From: Capniomyces stellatus
Taxonomy: Eukaryota; Kickxellomycota; Harpellomycetes; Harpellales; Legeriomycetaceae
Length of the DNA: 64,000 bases
NCBI GenBank assembly: GCA_001661515.1
Contig: LUVW01000023.1
Location: forward strand, 246,973-310,972
Direction: 5' to 3'
Shown here: positions 1 to 11,470 of the stretch, piece after piece
Layout: each line of letters opens with the position of its first letter
Position numbering within the stretch: the stretch's first letter is position 1
Program-made: the position numbers and the translations under genes
Notes under the pieces: generated by a model
What the model saw: only the letters and a program-made list of their open reading frames with translations
The model's database searches: none
Told to the model about the DNA's origin: nothing

Positions 1-1303
1 GGTTTATAATAGTTATATCGCACTAATAATAATAATAATAATAAACGTTTATCGTGGAGTTTTCTTTTTGTATTTGTTATATATTTAAACGGATTTTTAG
101 CGAATAACGCAATTCCTGTTTGTTCACAATCAAATAGCTGAAAGCTGGACTGCTTGGCTGTTTGTTTAATACAGTAAAAAGCTTATGATTTATTTATTAT
201 CAATTCAGCACAATGGATGCTGCTAGGCTGTTGTACAAAGCTAGCGTCTCCAACAATGAGTACAACAAGTACAAATGGCTTACACCGTACAAACGCTAAT
301 GCTGCCTTGGCGCTATCGAATTGAATATAATATGTACTTTTTTTTCAAGAAAAAAAATATGGATTAAACGTGTTATCCAGCTTGGAATAATCGGAAATGA
401 ATAGTAATTGAAATGGGTTATGGCAGTTGCAGGATAATAGCAATGAAGTAAAGAAACAGTGAAAGAGGTGGAGGGGTGGGGTGGCAGTCACCATACCAAC
501 CAATTGCTGATAGCACTTCAAGCAAAGTGGCAAAGTGTAAAGTAGATAGGTCTGTTTAGTATTTGGGAATAATAGTAGCGGTTGTAATGATTATAATGAT
601 GATAACAATAAAAAGTAAATCGTAAATAATAAATAATAAATAGCAAAGTGATAGTAGATACAAGTGGTAAATATAAATGTTTGACTTGCTGAAAAAATAC
701 ATGGGATATTGGCTGGCAATTGGAGGGATGGCAATAATACACATGGAAATCAATAGTGAATCAAACAATTAAATTCAAACTAAAATAAAGTGTTAATTAT
801 GGCGAAAAGCAAATCTTTAAATGTGAATTGCAGCTATAAGCTGTTACTTAATATAATGTGGATGATTAGTGTGCTACTTGGCTGATTCGTTTTGTTGCAA
901 GTCAAGAACACCAATTGTCTCTGCCTATTTAGACAAATCAACCCAATACCTCAACCATTGTACTAAACAACGATACGCCTTAAAACAAACTCTTCTGACG
1001 CGAACTCATGACACAATCTGTCCATCGGTTTATGGTGACAGTACTTTGTTTTGGGTTTTAGCTTGCATCAAAACTGTTTATAAATATATATCGATGGAGA
1101 GGAGTATAGGAAAAGGGAACATGCTTTTTTTCCAAAAAAAAAAAATATATCACCACCCCCTCTTTGTGCGTCAAGGTTAAATTACCGATATAGCCTCACA
1201 TCTTCCACATACCATAACTTTAAATAGGCAGCAGCTCTACTTTTCTCTTGACCGGTTTTCTAACTTTGGAAGAAAGGGGGAAAAAAAACAAGAGTTACTC
1301 AAT
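1..1303. other. intergenic / upstream region of NoxR-like gene
   Basis: This is AT-rich sequence with ATA/AAT repeats and A-runs. I found no domain-bearing ORF in it. A 28-codon ORF (213-300, +) and a 103-codon ORF (869-1180, +) are present, but neither shows a recognisable motif or a splice partner. The end of a neighbouring gene to the left cannot be excluded. Confidence 0.5.
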
Positions 1304-4300
1304 ATGTTATCAAAGGTAAGCAATGTTTTTCTTGTTCAATGCACCGGTGTTAGTTTCGACCTGTGAGTTATGGTTTGTAGCACCTGCACACCCGAACTGG
1401 CTCGTTAGTGAAGACAAAATTGGAAACGCCGCTATTTACGTGCGACTTTCTAACCCACACATACGAGATAAAGTTATATCTGGTACGGCGGCAAAATTCC
1501 TAAAAAAGCGGGTGTTGGTTTTCTAAATATTATTATAGCTTGAAATCGAACACTGGAAAATGGCTGCTGATGCCTTTGACCAAGAAAACTACGATCTGGC
1601 CTTGAAATATTTTGTAGTAAGATACACAAGTATACGTGCAGTCACTTTTTTGTATTGGATCATAACCACCTCTATCGTCCTCCTGTGCAAGTCAGTAAAT
1701 TAAACAAGCCAAGCACGGCGAATTGTCGTTTATTGCAAAATAGAAATTGCCCGAGTCTGCAAAGATATATTTCAACGTCGGACTTGCTTACTCTGAAAAG
1801 AACGATGCTCAAAGCGCTGTAAGAATGGAAATCCAATAATCATATTTGGGGATGTTACTTGATGATAACGCTTTAAACCTAACTGATTGCTAAGCTAATT
1901 ATAAACTGTATGCATGGCCGTGATATGTACATGCTTGCCCTGTTTGTGCCGTGGGTCTTAGGTTCTAGGGTATAATAAGGCGATTCAGCTAGACCAATAC
2001 TTTGCTGTGGCACACTTTCAACGCGGTAATGTGTTTATGGTGCTAGAAAACGACGAAGAGGCTCTGAAGGACTACAACAACACTATAATGGTAACACATC
2101 AATTTCAAAGAACCGATTTGCGTCTTTTAGCAAAGCTGGATTTATAAATTTAACTGTCTACCTCGTTTAAGGACTTGGAAATGGATAATGGCAGCAGGTT
2201 CTGGACCTGTTTGTTTTGATTTTAACTTGGTTTACTAGTATTGTTATCTGCCTCACGCTGTTTTTTTTTTACTTTGTTCAATTCGCATTGCCCTTTTTCT
2301 CATTTTCTTTTTTAAAAAAATCCCCCCCCCCCCCCNNNNCCCCCCCCCCCCCCGGTTTTAACTTTATGACTTTCTATGCCTTTGTTAGTTTTTTAGGGGA
2401 AATACGTTTATTGATTATTTCCAAATCGGGCTTAGTTACAAGCTGTACCTATGCGAGGTCCTTTACAACAGAGCGTTGTGCAATTTTTGTTTAAATAATA
2501 ACGAAATGGCTAGACAGGACCTTTTGATGGCACAGAGGCTCAAAAACAAAGATAGACACAACTGGATAGACGAGGCGCTGAAGTCGAACGGCGCAGTTAG
2601 TACCAACACCATTACTAAATATAGTCTATGCTAAATATCATCAACATCAGATATTACAACATGAATATCGCAAGTGAGAGGAATTGCACAATATCATGTC
2701 TTGTTTCCACGCCTTTTTATTATTAAATGCAAATAATCGACTTTGACTTTGACTTTTTGATTTAGAACTGCCCGCTTTTCAGAGTCCCGAAAAATGTTTT
2801 TTACAGACCGCCAAACATCAACATGGAAATCACAAAGCAGCTTGAGCGGTACGAGATTTTAAACAGCAATTTTATTGAAAACAAGTTTGAATACACAAAG
2901 AACTTCAAGAGGTCCCTAGAAAGAAAGGTAACACAAATAATCACAACACTTTCAAGATAAAATAAAGAGAAAAAAATGTAGGGGACAAACTGTTCACGGC
3001 ATGGCTAACAAACATGGTACTTGTGGTTTGGTTAAATAGATAACACAGAAGCTTAATGAGTTGCATAAGGGTTCGGGTTTTGCTAGGTCGATTTCAACAA
3101 GACACAAAAAGATGAGCAACCGTAGTAGTCACGAGGAAGATCTGATGATAAAAGAGTTTAACGAGTCACAGGTGCTGAGGCCTAAAAAATCGCTAATAAA
3201 GCTGAAAAACTCGTTGAAAAGGATGATGAAAAGCGATGAGCCCAGGAGGGAGGTGGATTTAGATGCGAATCCGTTGCCGATTTATAGTTCGAAATTGAAG
3301 GATTTGACCAGCGAAGAGTTCAAAAGCCAAATATACAAGAAGAGCGATAACCACGAATTCAAGATTCTGCGGAGCAACAACAAGGCAGCAAATCTAAATA
3401 ATCCCGAAAGCTACAACAAAACACATTATCTTGGGCTGAGTTCGCAGGACAAGCCGCTTTGGGACGCAGCCATGGGCATTAGCCAGCCTGCCATTGGAAA
3501 CAGCACTACTGGTGATTTTAACAACAGTCACACTACAATGGTACTGCTGCCAGAGTTCAACCCTACGCTTGGCTTGGTTACATTTTCCAGCAACACAGAC
3601 TGTAAAAACGATTTAAAGCCGCCCAGACTTGGAAAAATCGAGAGGAGCGAGCTGCACAGCATTCCAATATACTTAGACAGCGACAGCCAAAAGCTCAACA
3701 GGGATGGCGAAAGTTGTGACCAGACCGACGCCAACATCTACAGCAAAGATGTGGCCCAAAAAGAGAGCACGCAGATGTCTCCCAAGGCCCACAAGGCTGG
3801 AGAGTACGAGTATAAGCATAAGGACTACTTTGAGTTGGAAAAAAACAACCTCAGCAAGCTATTTAAAATTAAGGATACCAACACAAACAGACTAAATAAT
3901 ATGCCGCTAGAATCTGGAAAGCACGAATTGGATTCCTTAAGTAACTCTGTGTTTCCGGTCCCAGCTATGCACTTAAATTTGAAAGGCAGGAATCTGGATA
4001 CAAACCATATTTTTGGCCCCAAGACACTACCAGAAAGCTACAGCGCGCCTTTAGAAACCCCCGACGAGTGCCTGTATGATAGCATAGCTGGAAAGTCCAC
4101 AAACCCAATGGACCTTGGCAGCACCGAGTATACGAGAAATAGCACAGCAAATGCGTATACCCTTGATGGAAACAACAAGACTCTAGGCTCAGGTTTCAGT
4201 CACTCGAGTGCTATAATAGAAGAGGGCATAAATAACCTTCACATTTCCGACTATGAAGACTATGAGCTGATGTCAAAACTAAAAAAGAGTCCAATTATTT

Positions 4301-5067
4301 ACGGGTCCTCAAAAGTCAAGGATTTGAAGACCAAGCTATCAAACACAGGCTCGCTGCAGAGGAAGCTGAAGAACAGCAACAGTAGCGCTGCTTTGTCTAC
4401 AGCAGAAAAGTCCAATAGGTCGTCCAACAGCTGCCTGTACAGCCAAAATTCTGGCGAGTTTTCATGCTTCAACGAAAACTATTCGACAGAATATGAAAAC
4501 TATGCGAGCACCAGCACTGAAAATTCAGACAATCTGGGCTACCTAAACAAAAAAATCAAAGTAAAGTTCCACTACGACATGAACGTCTACAACGTTGTTG
4601 TTGATCAGGACATTGTATTTCCTGAACTCAGCCGGATTCTAAAAGAGAAAATCATGCATGCAAAATCTATTGGAATTGGTCGGATTTATAAGCAAGAAGA
4701 TGCTAAAGCTCCATCGCCCACCTCTGAAACTCCAGAGCCATTCATAAACAATGGTTTATTTTTGCCTGAAAACTTGCAGCATAGCCAAAGCTATACTTCC
4801 AGGGAAACAAATGCCCAAAGTACTCGTATACCTGGCGCACTTCACGAGTCCAACTTTAGAATCAAGTTCCTTGATGAAGACTCTGCGTTTGTTTCAATGA
4901 CCGATGATGACGATCTCAACCTAGCCAGAGCTATTTCTGCTTTGAAGCAGAGCACCAATTCCACTGCGAACCAGCTTGAAGAGATTTATAACCTAGACGC
5001 CAAAAACAACGAGTATAGATTGAGGTTTAGACTGGCCGACAGAATCGAGCTTTGGTGCAGTTCGTAA
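1304..5067 (+). CDS. noxR: NADPH oxidase regulator NoxR (p67phox-like), 8 exons, about 902 aa
   Basis: Exons: 1304-1315, 1539-1616, 1744-1818, 1962-2090, 2172-2197, 2397-2595, 2766-2927, 3040-5067. All joins use GT-AG and keep one frame. Residues 5-173 form the N-terminal TPR array, with segments such as AKIYFNVGLAYSEKNDAQSA and AVAHFQRGNVFMVLENDEEA matching the NoxR/p67phox TPR pattern. A short activation-like segment follows at about 174-190 (PLFRVPKNVFYRPP). Residues about 230-725 are low-complexity, Ser/Asn/Lys-rich and probably disordered. A C-terminal PB1 domain (about 731-895) opens with KKIKVKFHY and carries the acidic LDEDSAFVSMTDDDD stretch. In this family the TPRs bind Rac and activate Nox at the membrane, and PB1 pairs with Cdc24-type partners. 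I see no SH3 domain, as in other fungal NoxR. The first exon is tiny (MLSK) and is supported by the conserved residues directly after the join. Intron 5 contains an assembly gap. No Nox catalytic gene lies in this window. Confidence 0.9.
2322..2353. repeat. poly-C run with assembly gap (N) in NoxR intron 5
   Basis: C runs at 2322-2335 and 2340-2353 flank four N bases at 2336-2339. The gap lies inside intron 5 (2198-2396), so the coding sequence is unaffected. The true length of the tract is unknown. Confidence 0.95.
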
Positions 5068-5448
5068 TGCACTTTTCCTTCTTTCTTAACTCCTTCAAGT
5101 TGCAGCGGAACTAATAAAGAGTCCATTGTAGTTCCCCGTGTCTCGACAGTTAAAACATGCGTATTTTTTTTATGTTTGTTTTTGCTATTATATATATTTG
5201 TGTTTTTTACTTGCTGATTAGCCAATTCGTGTAGTTAATTTTGTTTAGTAATGTTATTTTATTTATTTTTTTCAAAAATCAAAAAGAAAAAACAATCTAG
5301 TATATACAATACAACTATTATCTGTCTGCTGTGTTCAGGTTATGGGTGAGGTGTATATGGTAGCAGTCGTTTGGCAAAACAGCCTTACAATAATAATAAA
5401 AAACTAGTATGTCGGACTTGATTTTACACAGTGAGTATGTGGTTAGAC
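5068..5448. other. convergent intergenic region
   Basis: This is the shared 3' flank of the NoxR-like and Sip5-like genes. It is AT-rich with several T runs and short A runs, and I see no further gene. Confidence 0.6.
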
Positions 5449-7394
5449 TCATTCGGATCTTCTTGATAGGCTTGCAAGTATCATCTCACGTTTTTTTACT
5501 ATTTTTTCCCTTTTCTTGAGTTCCGAGTTTATTCTCCTAATCTGGTTGGGCCTTATATCGTCTAGCATTTGCAAGAGAAAGAATTTGTTTTTATACAATT
5601 TCGAGTACATACATGTATTTGTTTTTAAAGCGATCACTTCTTGCACTTGCACTTGTACTGAATTTATGTTTGCAACTTACCACAAGAGACTAAGTTATGT
5701 GTATTTGGATGACTGGCCTTGTTTTTGGCTTTGGATTTAGCTTTATTTTTGGCTTTGGCTTTTCCAGGAGTTTTGACTTTCTGGGCATTTTTACCAAGCC
5801 CAGCTTCATCCTCGGATGTAGATCTATGTTTCTGGCAACGACAAAATAATGTAATTGTAAGTATACGCATTCTCGCCTGACCACACGTATTCAAACCATT
5901 TGTTGAAATACCAAGTCTACTCGCCAGAGACCCACTGTTAGTTTTTATTTTTGAGTATTAGTGAATAAACTTACCTCAAATAGCTTACTAAAGTTGATGT
6001 TGAACGGAATTTTGTTTTTCGACCGAGGTTTTTTGCTGGTAGGGCTATAGCCAACACGGAAGTCAGAATGTGTACAAAATGGACATCTACTCAAAACCAA
6101 GTGCATCCCATAAATTGTTTACAATCGACATATGTTGGCGTATATTTATTTTTTGCAGGTGAAATAAAAATGAACTAATCATAGCAATAACCATGTGTTT
6201 TATATATACCAGTACTTACAATACAGGACCAGGATGCCCCACGGTTCTTTTGAGTTGAACAAAACACTCTGTGCAAATATACTGCGAACAGCAATACGAC
6301 ATGTTTAGCTCGTTTTCGTAATAAAGAAAGCATATAGGGCACTCGATGTAGCTTTTGGCTCCCGCTGGGTTGTCGCAGTTGCTGCGAACGCTCTCAAACT
6401 TGCACGCATCTGATGTAATCGATCTGCTATACTTTGTCTCGTGATCAGAGTTCAGCCTTTTGAATTTGCCTCCGGTGACATTTTCGTTTTTTTCAGGCAG
6501 GTTTACTACTGTTTTAGCACATTCGCTCGATTCTATGTTCTTGGCTAAAGTAATGTTTCCGTCTTTGAGCTTTGTTGGATTGTCTATTTCATCTTTTACC
6601 GGATTATCTATTTTATCTTTGCCCTCGTTATCTACATCAGCCTTGGTATCTGTGTCTACGTCTTCTGTCTGATTGCTGCTGCCTCCTTGTCTCTCGTTAT
6701 TTACTAATCTGTCTGATCCTTCTTTTTTATTCGAACTATCTCTACTGGGACCTGGGTCCAACCTTTCTGATCTATGACCCCCGGACTCGTCGGCAATAGC
6801 AATTTCTGTGATTTTTAAACTTGCGCCGTCACCAATGCCACACCCTTCTTCAGACCAAGTGACTGTATCTTTATGCACAGATTCGGTTTTTGGAATTGTA
6901 TTTGTATCAGCAGCTTGTGTTTCCTCCAAGACCTTGATATCTTTAGTTTTATTATCATTGCTGGTGTTTTTTGAGCTGTCCAAGTCACGTCTATAGCTCT
7001 CAAGACATTCTACTACAGCGTTTGTAATAGACACTTGTGTGTTGGATATCGACGGTGTTATTCTTGGCGATATGTTTGACTGCTGGCTTACAGATTTGGA
7101 CGTTTTTTTCCCCGAACCTAATAGACTCTTTTTATTTTTGCTCTCTCTATTTTTGCTATTTTTACTTTTGCCCTTTTTAGTCGACTCTTTATCCTTTTGG
7201 CTACTTTCCTCGTACACCAAGTCTTTTTCGGGCTCTGCAACTCCTTCGTAAAATGGTGCCAGCTTTTTCGTCAATATAAACCCCTCTACTGCTAGCACGT
7301 CAAAGTCCTGTTGGCTTTGCGGATATATACCTCTTGGCTTCAGCCACTCACAATCCTCTTTACTTGCTGTGTTTTTGCTACTTGAGTTTCCCAT
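5449..7394 (-). CDS. SIP5: Sip5-like RING-type zinc-finger protein, 4 exons, about 516 aa
   Basis: Exons on the minus strand: 7394-6220, 6086-5975, 5831-5681, 5561-5449. Joins are GT-AG and the phases fit. The N-terminus MGNSSSK is a good N-myristoylation context. It is followed by the Sip5 signature [10 protein letters not shown] and KLAPFYEG (about 17-50). The middle (50-345) is Ser/Asp/Lys-rich and probably disordered. The cysteine module begins near 347 ([10 protein letters not shown], then [16 protein letters not shown]) and is completed across intron 1 by [14 protein letters not shown] Lys-rich linker and the conserved tail [19 protein letters not shown] close the protein. Yeast Sip5 is an Snf1/Reg1-interacting protein. 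A ubiquitin-ligase role is inferred only from the RING-like fold. The zinc module is split over two exons, so a single-frame search would miss half of it. Confidence 0.88.
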
Positions 7395-9815
7395 ATATGC
7401 TGTATACCACTAAAGAAAAACGTTTGATATATGTTTCTGTCTTACAGCTTGTTTCATAAAGCCTTGGATATTATTTCCCTTTTCTCTCCTTAGCTTGAAA
7501 GTTGGACTAGACTTATTTTATCCATCGAAGTTAGAAGTTCTTACTGCTATAGTCCAGTTTAGGTATTCAAGTACTCGAGTATACACTCTGAAAATAGCGT
7601 TAATATTTTCAAATATGTATAAGTTTGTATACTATCGACTGCTTATTATTTAATATCAATGCTCTGTCGAGTTTTTGTTATCCCTTTGATGGTTCCTGTG
7701 GTCAAGGTAGTATATTTTGGTATGCGGCTTATGTTTGATATATATATATATATATCGTAACGAGTGTTGCTGCTTTGAAGTATACAAACAGATTCGTTGT
7801 GTTTATAAGTTGTACACTAGCAAGAATGTAGTTAAATAATAATAATAATTTTTTTAAAAAAAACCGTAGTCAAGTGCCGTTCAAATAAAGTGAACTTTGT
7901 TTAAACATGATGGTTTTAATTGACTTTTATTGTGCTCTAAATAAAAAAAGTATTCTCTTTTTGGAGTAAAAACACGGGTGGGATATCAATTCATCTAATG
8001 TAAATCTAGAGCCATACAATATACTTTATTGGAATTGGCTAGCTCAGCAGGTTTTGTTTTATTGATTGCCATGCCAACAGGAAACTATTTGAAGATATAA
8101 TCTATTTCTAATATATTCTACTTTGTAAATTAAGCCAGAAAAAAAGTAACACTGAGCTTTGGCACCATTTTCTAGAAAAAAACGAGTCGAGTGATGCTTT
8201 CTGTAAATAAAAATTCAAGATATATTTAGACCACATGCAACATATCTTATTTTTTCAAATATAAAAAAAGAAACTAAAAAATAAAAACTATTTCAATAAA
8301 AGAAACTAAAAAATAAAAAATAAACCTCGATTTATAGTGGAAAATAAATCGCAACAACAAAAACAAGATTGATATAGTAATTAGCTTGAAAATCGCCATT
8401 TACAGGTCATACTAAATATAACAAGAATTGATATGTAATATTTCAACAACAACAAATGAATTAATTTGTAATTCTTAAAGTGCCCTGCTACTACAAACTG
8501 TAGACCCTGGCTGTTGGGCTGTGACGGACACAATGGTATTACATTTATCTGCAATCGAAACAAGTCCAATGCATTTCTGTTTATGTTTACTCTTATTTTT
8601 GGGGGTTAATATTAAATAATACGGGTTTGCAGCATTTGTAGCATTTGCAACTTTTGCAACTTTACAACTTTTGTTGAAAAAAAATATATAATAAACCAAA
8701 AAATAAAAAAACCAACTTGTACAATGATTTCTAACACCAAATGTACTTTTATCAAAGTCTCTAAACCTGTAATAATTAACTCGATGTTTTTTTAAACATT
8801 TCTTATTTTGTTTTAACATTTCAGTTTTTTTTTGTACTGGGTAATGGGGCTAGGGCGTCAACATGATCTTTTTTATTAAACAAAGCTAATGTTTGCTGTT
8901 AGGTGAAAAAATAACATATTATGATTCGCTTGCAGCACCAATTCCAGCTGCAGAAATTATGTTTTGTTTGTTACAACGAACAAATAAATAAACAAATTGG
9001 CTATTTCAATAAAAAAAATAATAAACAAATTGTCTGTTCTTATTAGCCAGTAGCAGATTTAAGAGCGGAAAAAGCAAAAGTGTGATTAATGAGAATAACA
9101 AATCTGATATATATTATTTTACCCAAAAAATCGTCAGGGTTGAGCGTGTTGCATTCTATTAGCAAGTCATGTGTCTAGTTAATATCTGAGAAAGGAAAAG
9201 GGTATGTTCATATGACAAAATTGTAGTTTAAATGCAAACAGCGATTGCATTTGTTGAGCACACATACGCATGCGGATTAGTAAACGTGCTTCCCAGATAC
9301 ACTCTGTTGCTAAAGATCAACGGTCTTTATGTTAGTCGCCGATTATAGCAATCGCTAAATATAAGAACGAGGTTTATACCAAGGCTAATCATACAAGCGC
9401 AAAGCCGAGTAATTGGCGATATTTATTAAGTTTAATATGTATTTTATATCCAACAGCTAATTCGTTGCTCAAGGAAGAATGGTGTATTGTGATGTAAGTA
9501 TTAAGAGTGCAGCAGCTTTTGCGCTTTGCTTGATATTTGATAAAAATATTCTTAAGGGCAATAACAGTGGGTAGATGGGAGTATAACATGCTGTTGGGGT
9601 TTGAGTAGTGGTCAGCAAACCACTATGGAATTAAAAGAATGATACGTATAGGACTAGGGGATAACCCCCAATTAGAATCGTTGAAGAAACATGACATATT
9701 TCCCTCAAAGAATCTTTGAAATATTTCCCAACACATAATCTCTCCTAGTTCACATCCCCCTCGTCACTCGATGCTAACATAAGGTGGAATGTAATTAAAT
9801 GAGGCTGTGTAGAAA
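7395..9815. other. intergenic region, AT-rich, no gene seen
   Basis: About 2.4 kb with many A/T homopolymers and a (TA)n run near 7739-7755. An imperfect direct duplication of an A-rich unit lies at about 8262-8325. Short ORFs (for example 8475-8819 and 9389-9589, -) have no recognisable motif. I saw no tRNA or rRNA. Confidence 0.5.
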
Positions 9816-11470
9816 CTAAAGCTTAAAAGTAGAAATAAAATAAGGTAGAAATAAAATAAAGTGGAGATAAAATAAAGAGGAAATAAAGAATGTACGCTGT
9901 TGGAGAGGGATGGGGTTAATGCAGACATGAATATTCATGTTGAATAGTGTACAACTTTGTTCCACTGTAGTTGGAGTTGGCACAAAAGTAAACTGACAAA
10001 AGTTAAGAAGCAAAATAAAATAAAATAAAATAAAATAAAATAAAATAAAATAAAATAAAATAAAATAAAAGCAAAAAACGACACAAGATTTATAGAAAGT
10101 GAGTTACTTAAATGAGGTTTTGATGCAAGAAAAAAATGAAGGATTATCAGTTGGAAAGAAAGCGAAGACAATGAAAAATACCAAAGATAGCTGACGAATA
10201 AGAGAAATAAAGAGATCAATTTTGATTGTTGTAAATTAAAAGAAAAGAGAAAAGTGCCAAGCGACGCTAATTTGGGAAGCAAGAACAAAAGATGGTTGGC
10301 AAAGAGCTTCAAAATGTGGTGATTTACAAATTTAAAAAGACAAATCTTAAAGGTGTAAAGAGAAGGAAACAAAAGTCGTGATTGGAAATAAAGAGGAGAT
10401 GGGAAAAACAAATGGCGATAAAAGGAAATAGCAAGTGGGAGACACAGTATATAATATATATATATGGTTGTAGACTAAGGATAAGCTGGGGGTGATATGG
10501 AGACAAATGTATGTACATAGTAAGAATTAGAAGAAGTGGGATGGTGAGAGGGGGGGGGGGCTTGATGATATATGATGTAACTATTGGGAGTTGGAAATAA
10601 AGTTGGGAATAAAAGCCAAGTTGGAGTATTTATAAAATGGAACAATAAATAAACAAGTGGGATTAATAACCGGAGATTAAAGAGGAAAAGCGGTTGAAAG
10701 AGCAAATTAAAAAAGCAGGCTAAAAGCTATAAAAAGTTTAAAAGAAAAAAGCTTAAATAGTAAGACTAAAAAAAAAAGAAAAAGTAAAAGCAAAGCAAAA
10801 GTGTAACTAGCAAATGAGAGGCACGCAAGAGGTAATAAATAAGGTAAATTGTGGGATTTGTGCAAGAAAGGTTAAAAGAACCAAGATTGATTAAAATTAT
10901 GTAAACGGAGGTTGTTTGCCTATAAAAAGCAACTAATACTAAAAAGCGAGAATATCTCGAAGAAATAGAAAAAGGCAAGGAGAAAAAAGTAGCAAAAAGC
11001 GAGGGAAAAGTGAATTAAATTGAGCTTTAAAAAAGCAAAGAACTAAAAAAATAAAAATAAAACTAGGAAACGGAAAACAAAACAAAGGGAAAAAAAAAAA
11101 GAGGAATAGTAATAACATCAACAATAAGGTTTCGAAGCGGAAAGGCAGGGAGATAAAAGACTTGTTTAGAACATTAAAGGGAATTGAAGATATAATCTAA
11201 AAGATAATAGCAAAACTATTATACAAAATAAGTTAAATTGTACCAACTTGCACTGTAGCAGAACCTTGGCGAATTTACTCTGTGTCTATCTGGCGAAAGA
11301 GGGATAAGCAGACAAGGAGAGTATAGATAAAAGAACGTTTTAATATAGCTAGTACCTTACTTGAAAAGTAGAAAGAAAAGAAAATAAAGGGGGGGAGAAA
11401 CGAAACGAAGCAAAAGTAAAAGACAAGAACATCGAAGGAAAAGAAAAAAAAGAAAAGAGAGGAGGAAAAA
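9816..11470. other. long purine-rich tract upstream of coronin
   Basis: About 1.65 kb in which the plus strand is dominated by A and G, directly upstream of the coronin start. It contains an AAAAT microsatellite and an 11-base G run at 10550-10560. Apparent ORFs on the minus strand here are Phe/Leu/Ser/Pro-rich and reflect the composition. It may be a long promoter and 5' leader for coronin. I see no defined binding site. Confidence 0.55.
10013..10070. repeat. (AAAAT)n microsatellite
   Basis: Roughly eleven tandem copies of a 5-base AAAAT/AAATA unit lie inside the purine-rich tract. Confidence 0.9.

Noticed and set aside
869..1180. 103-codon plus-strand ORF upstream of NoxR
   Set aside because: No domain, signal peptide or repeat, and no plausible join to a neighbour.
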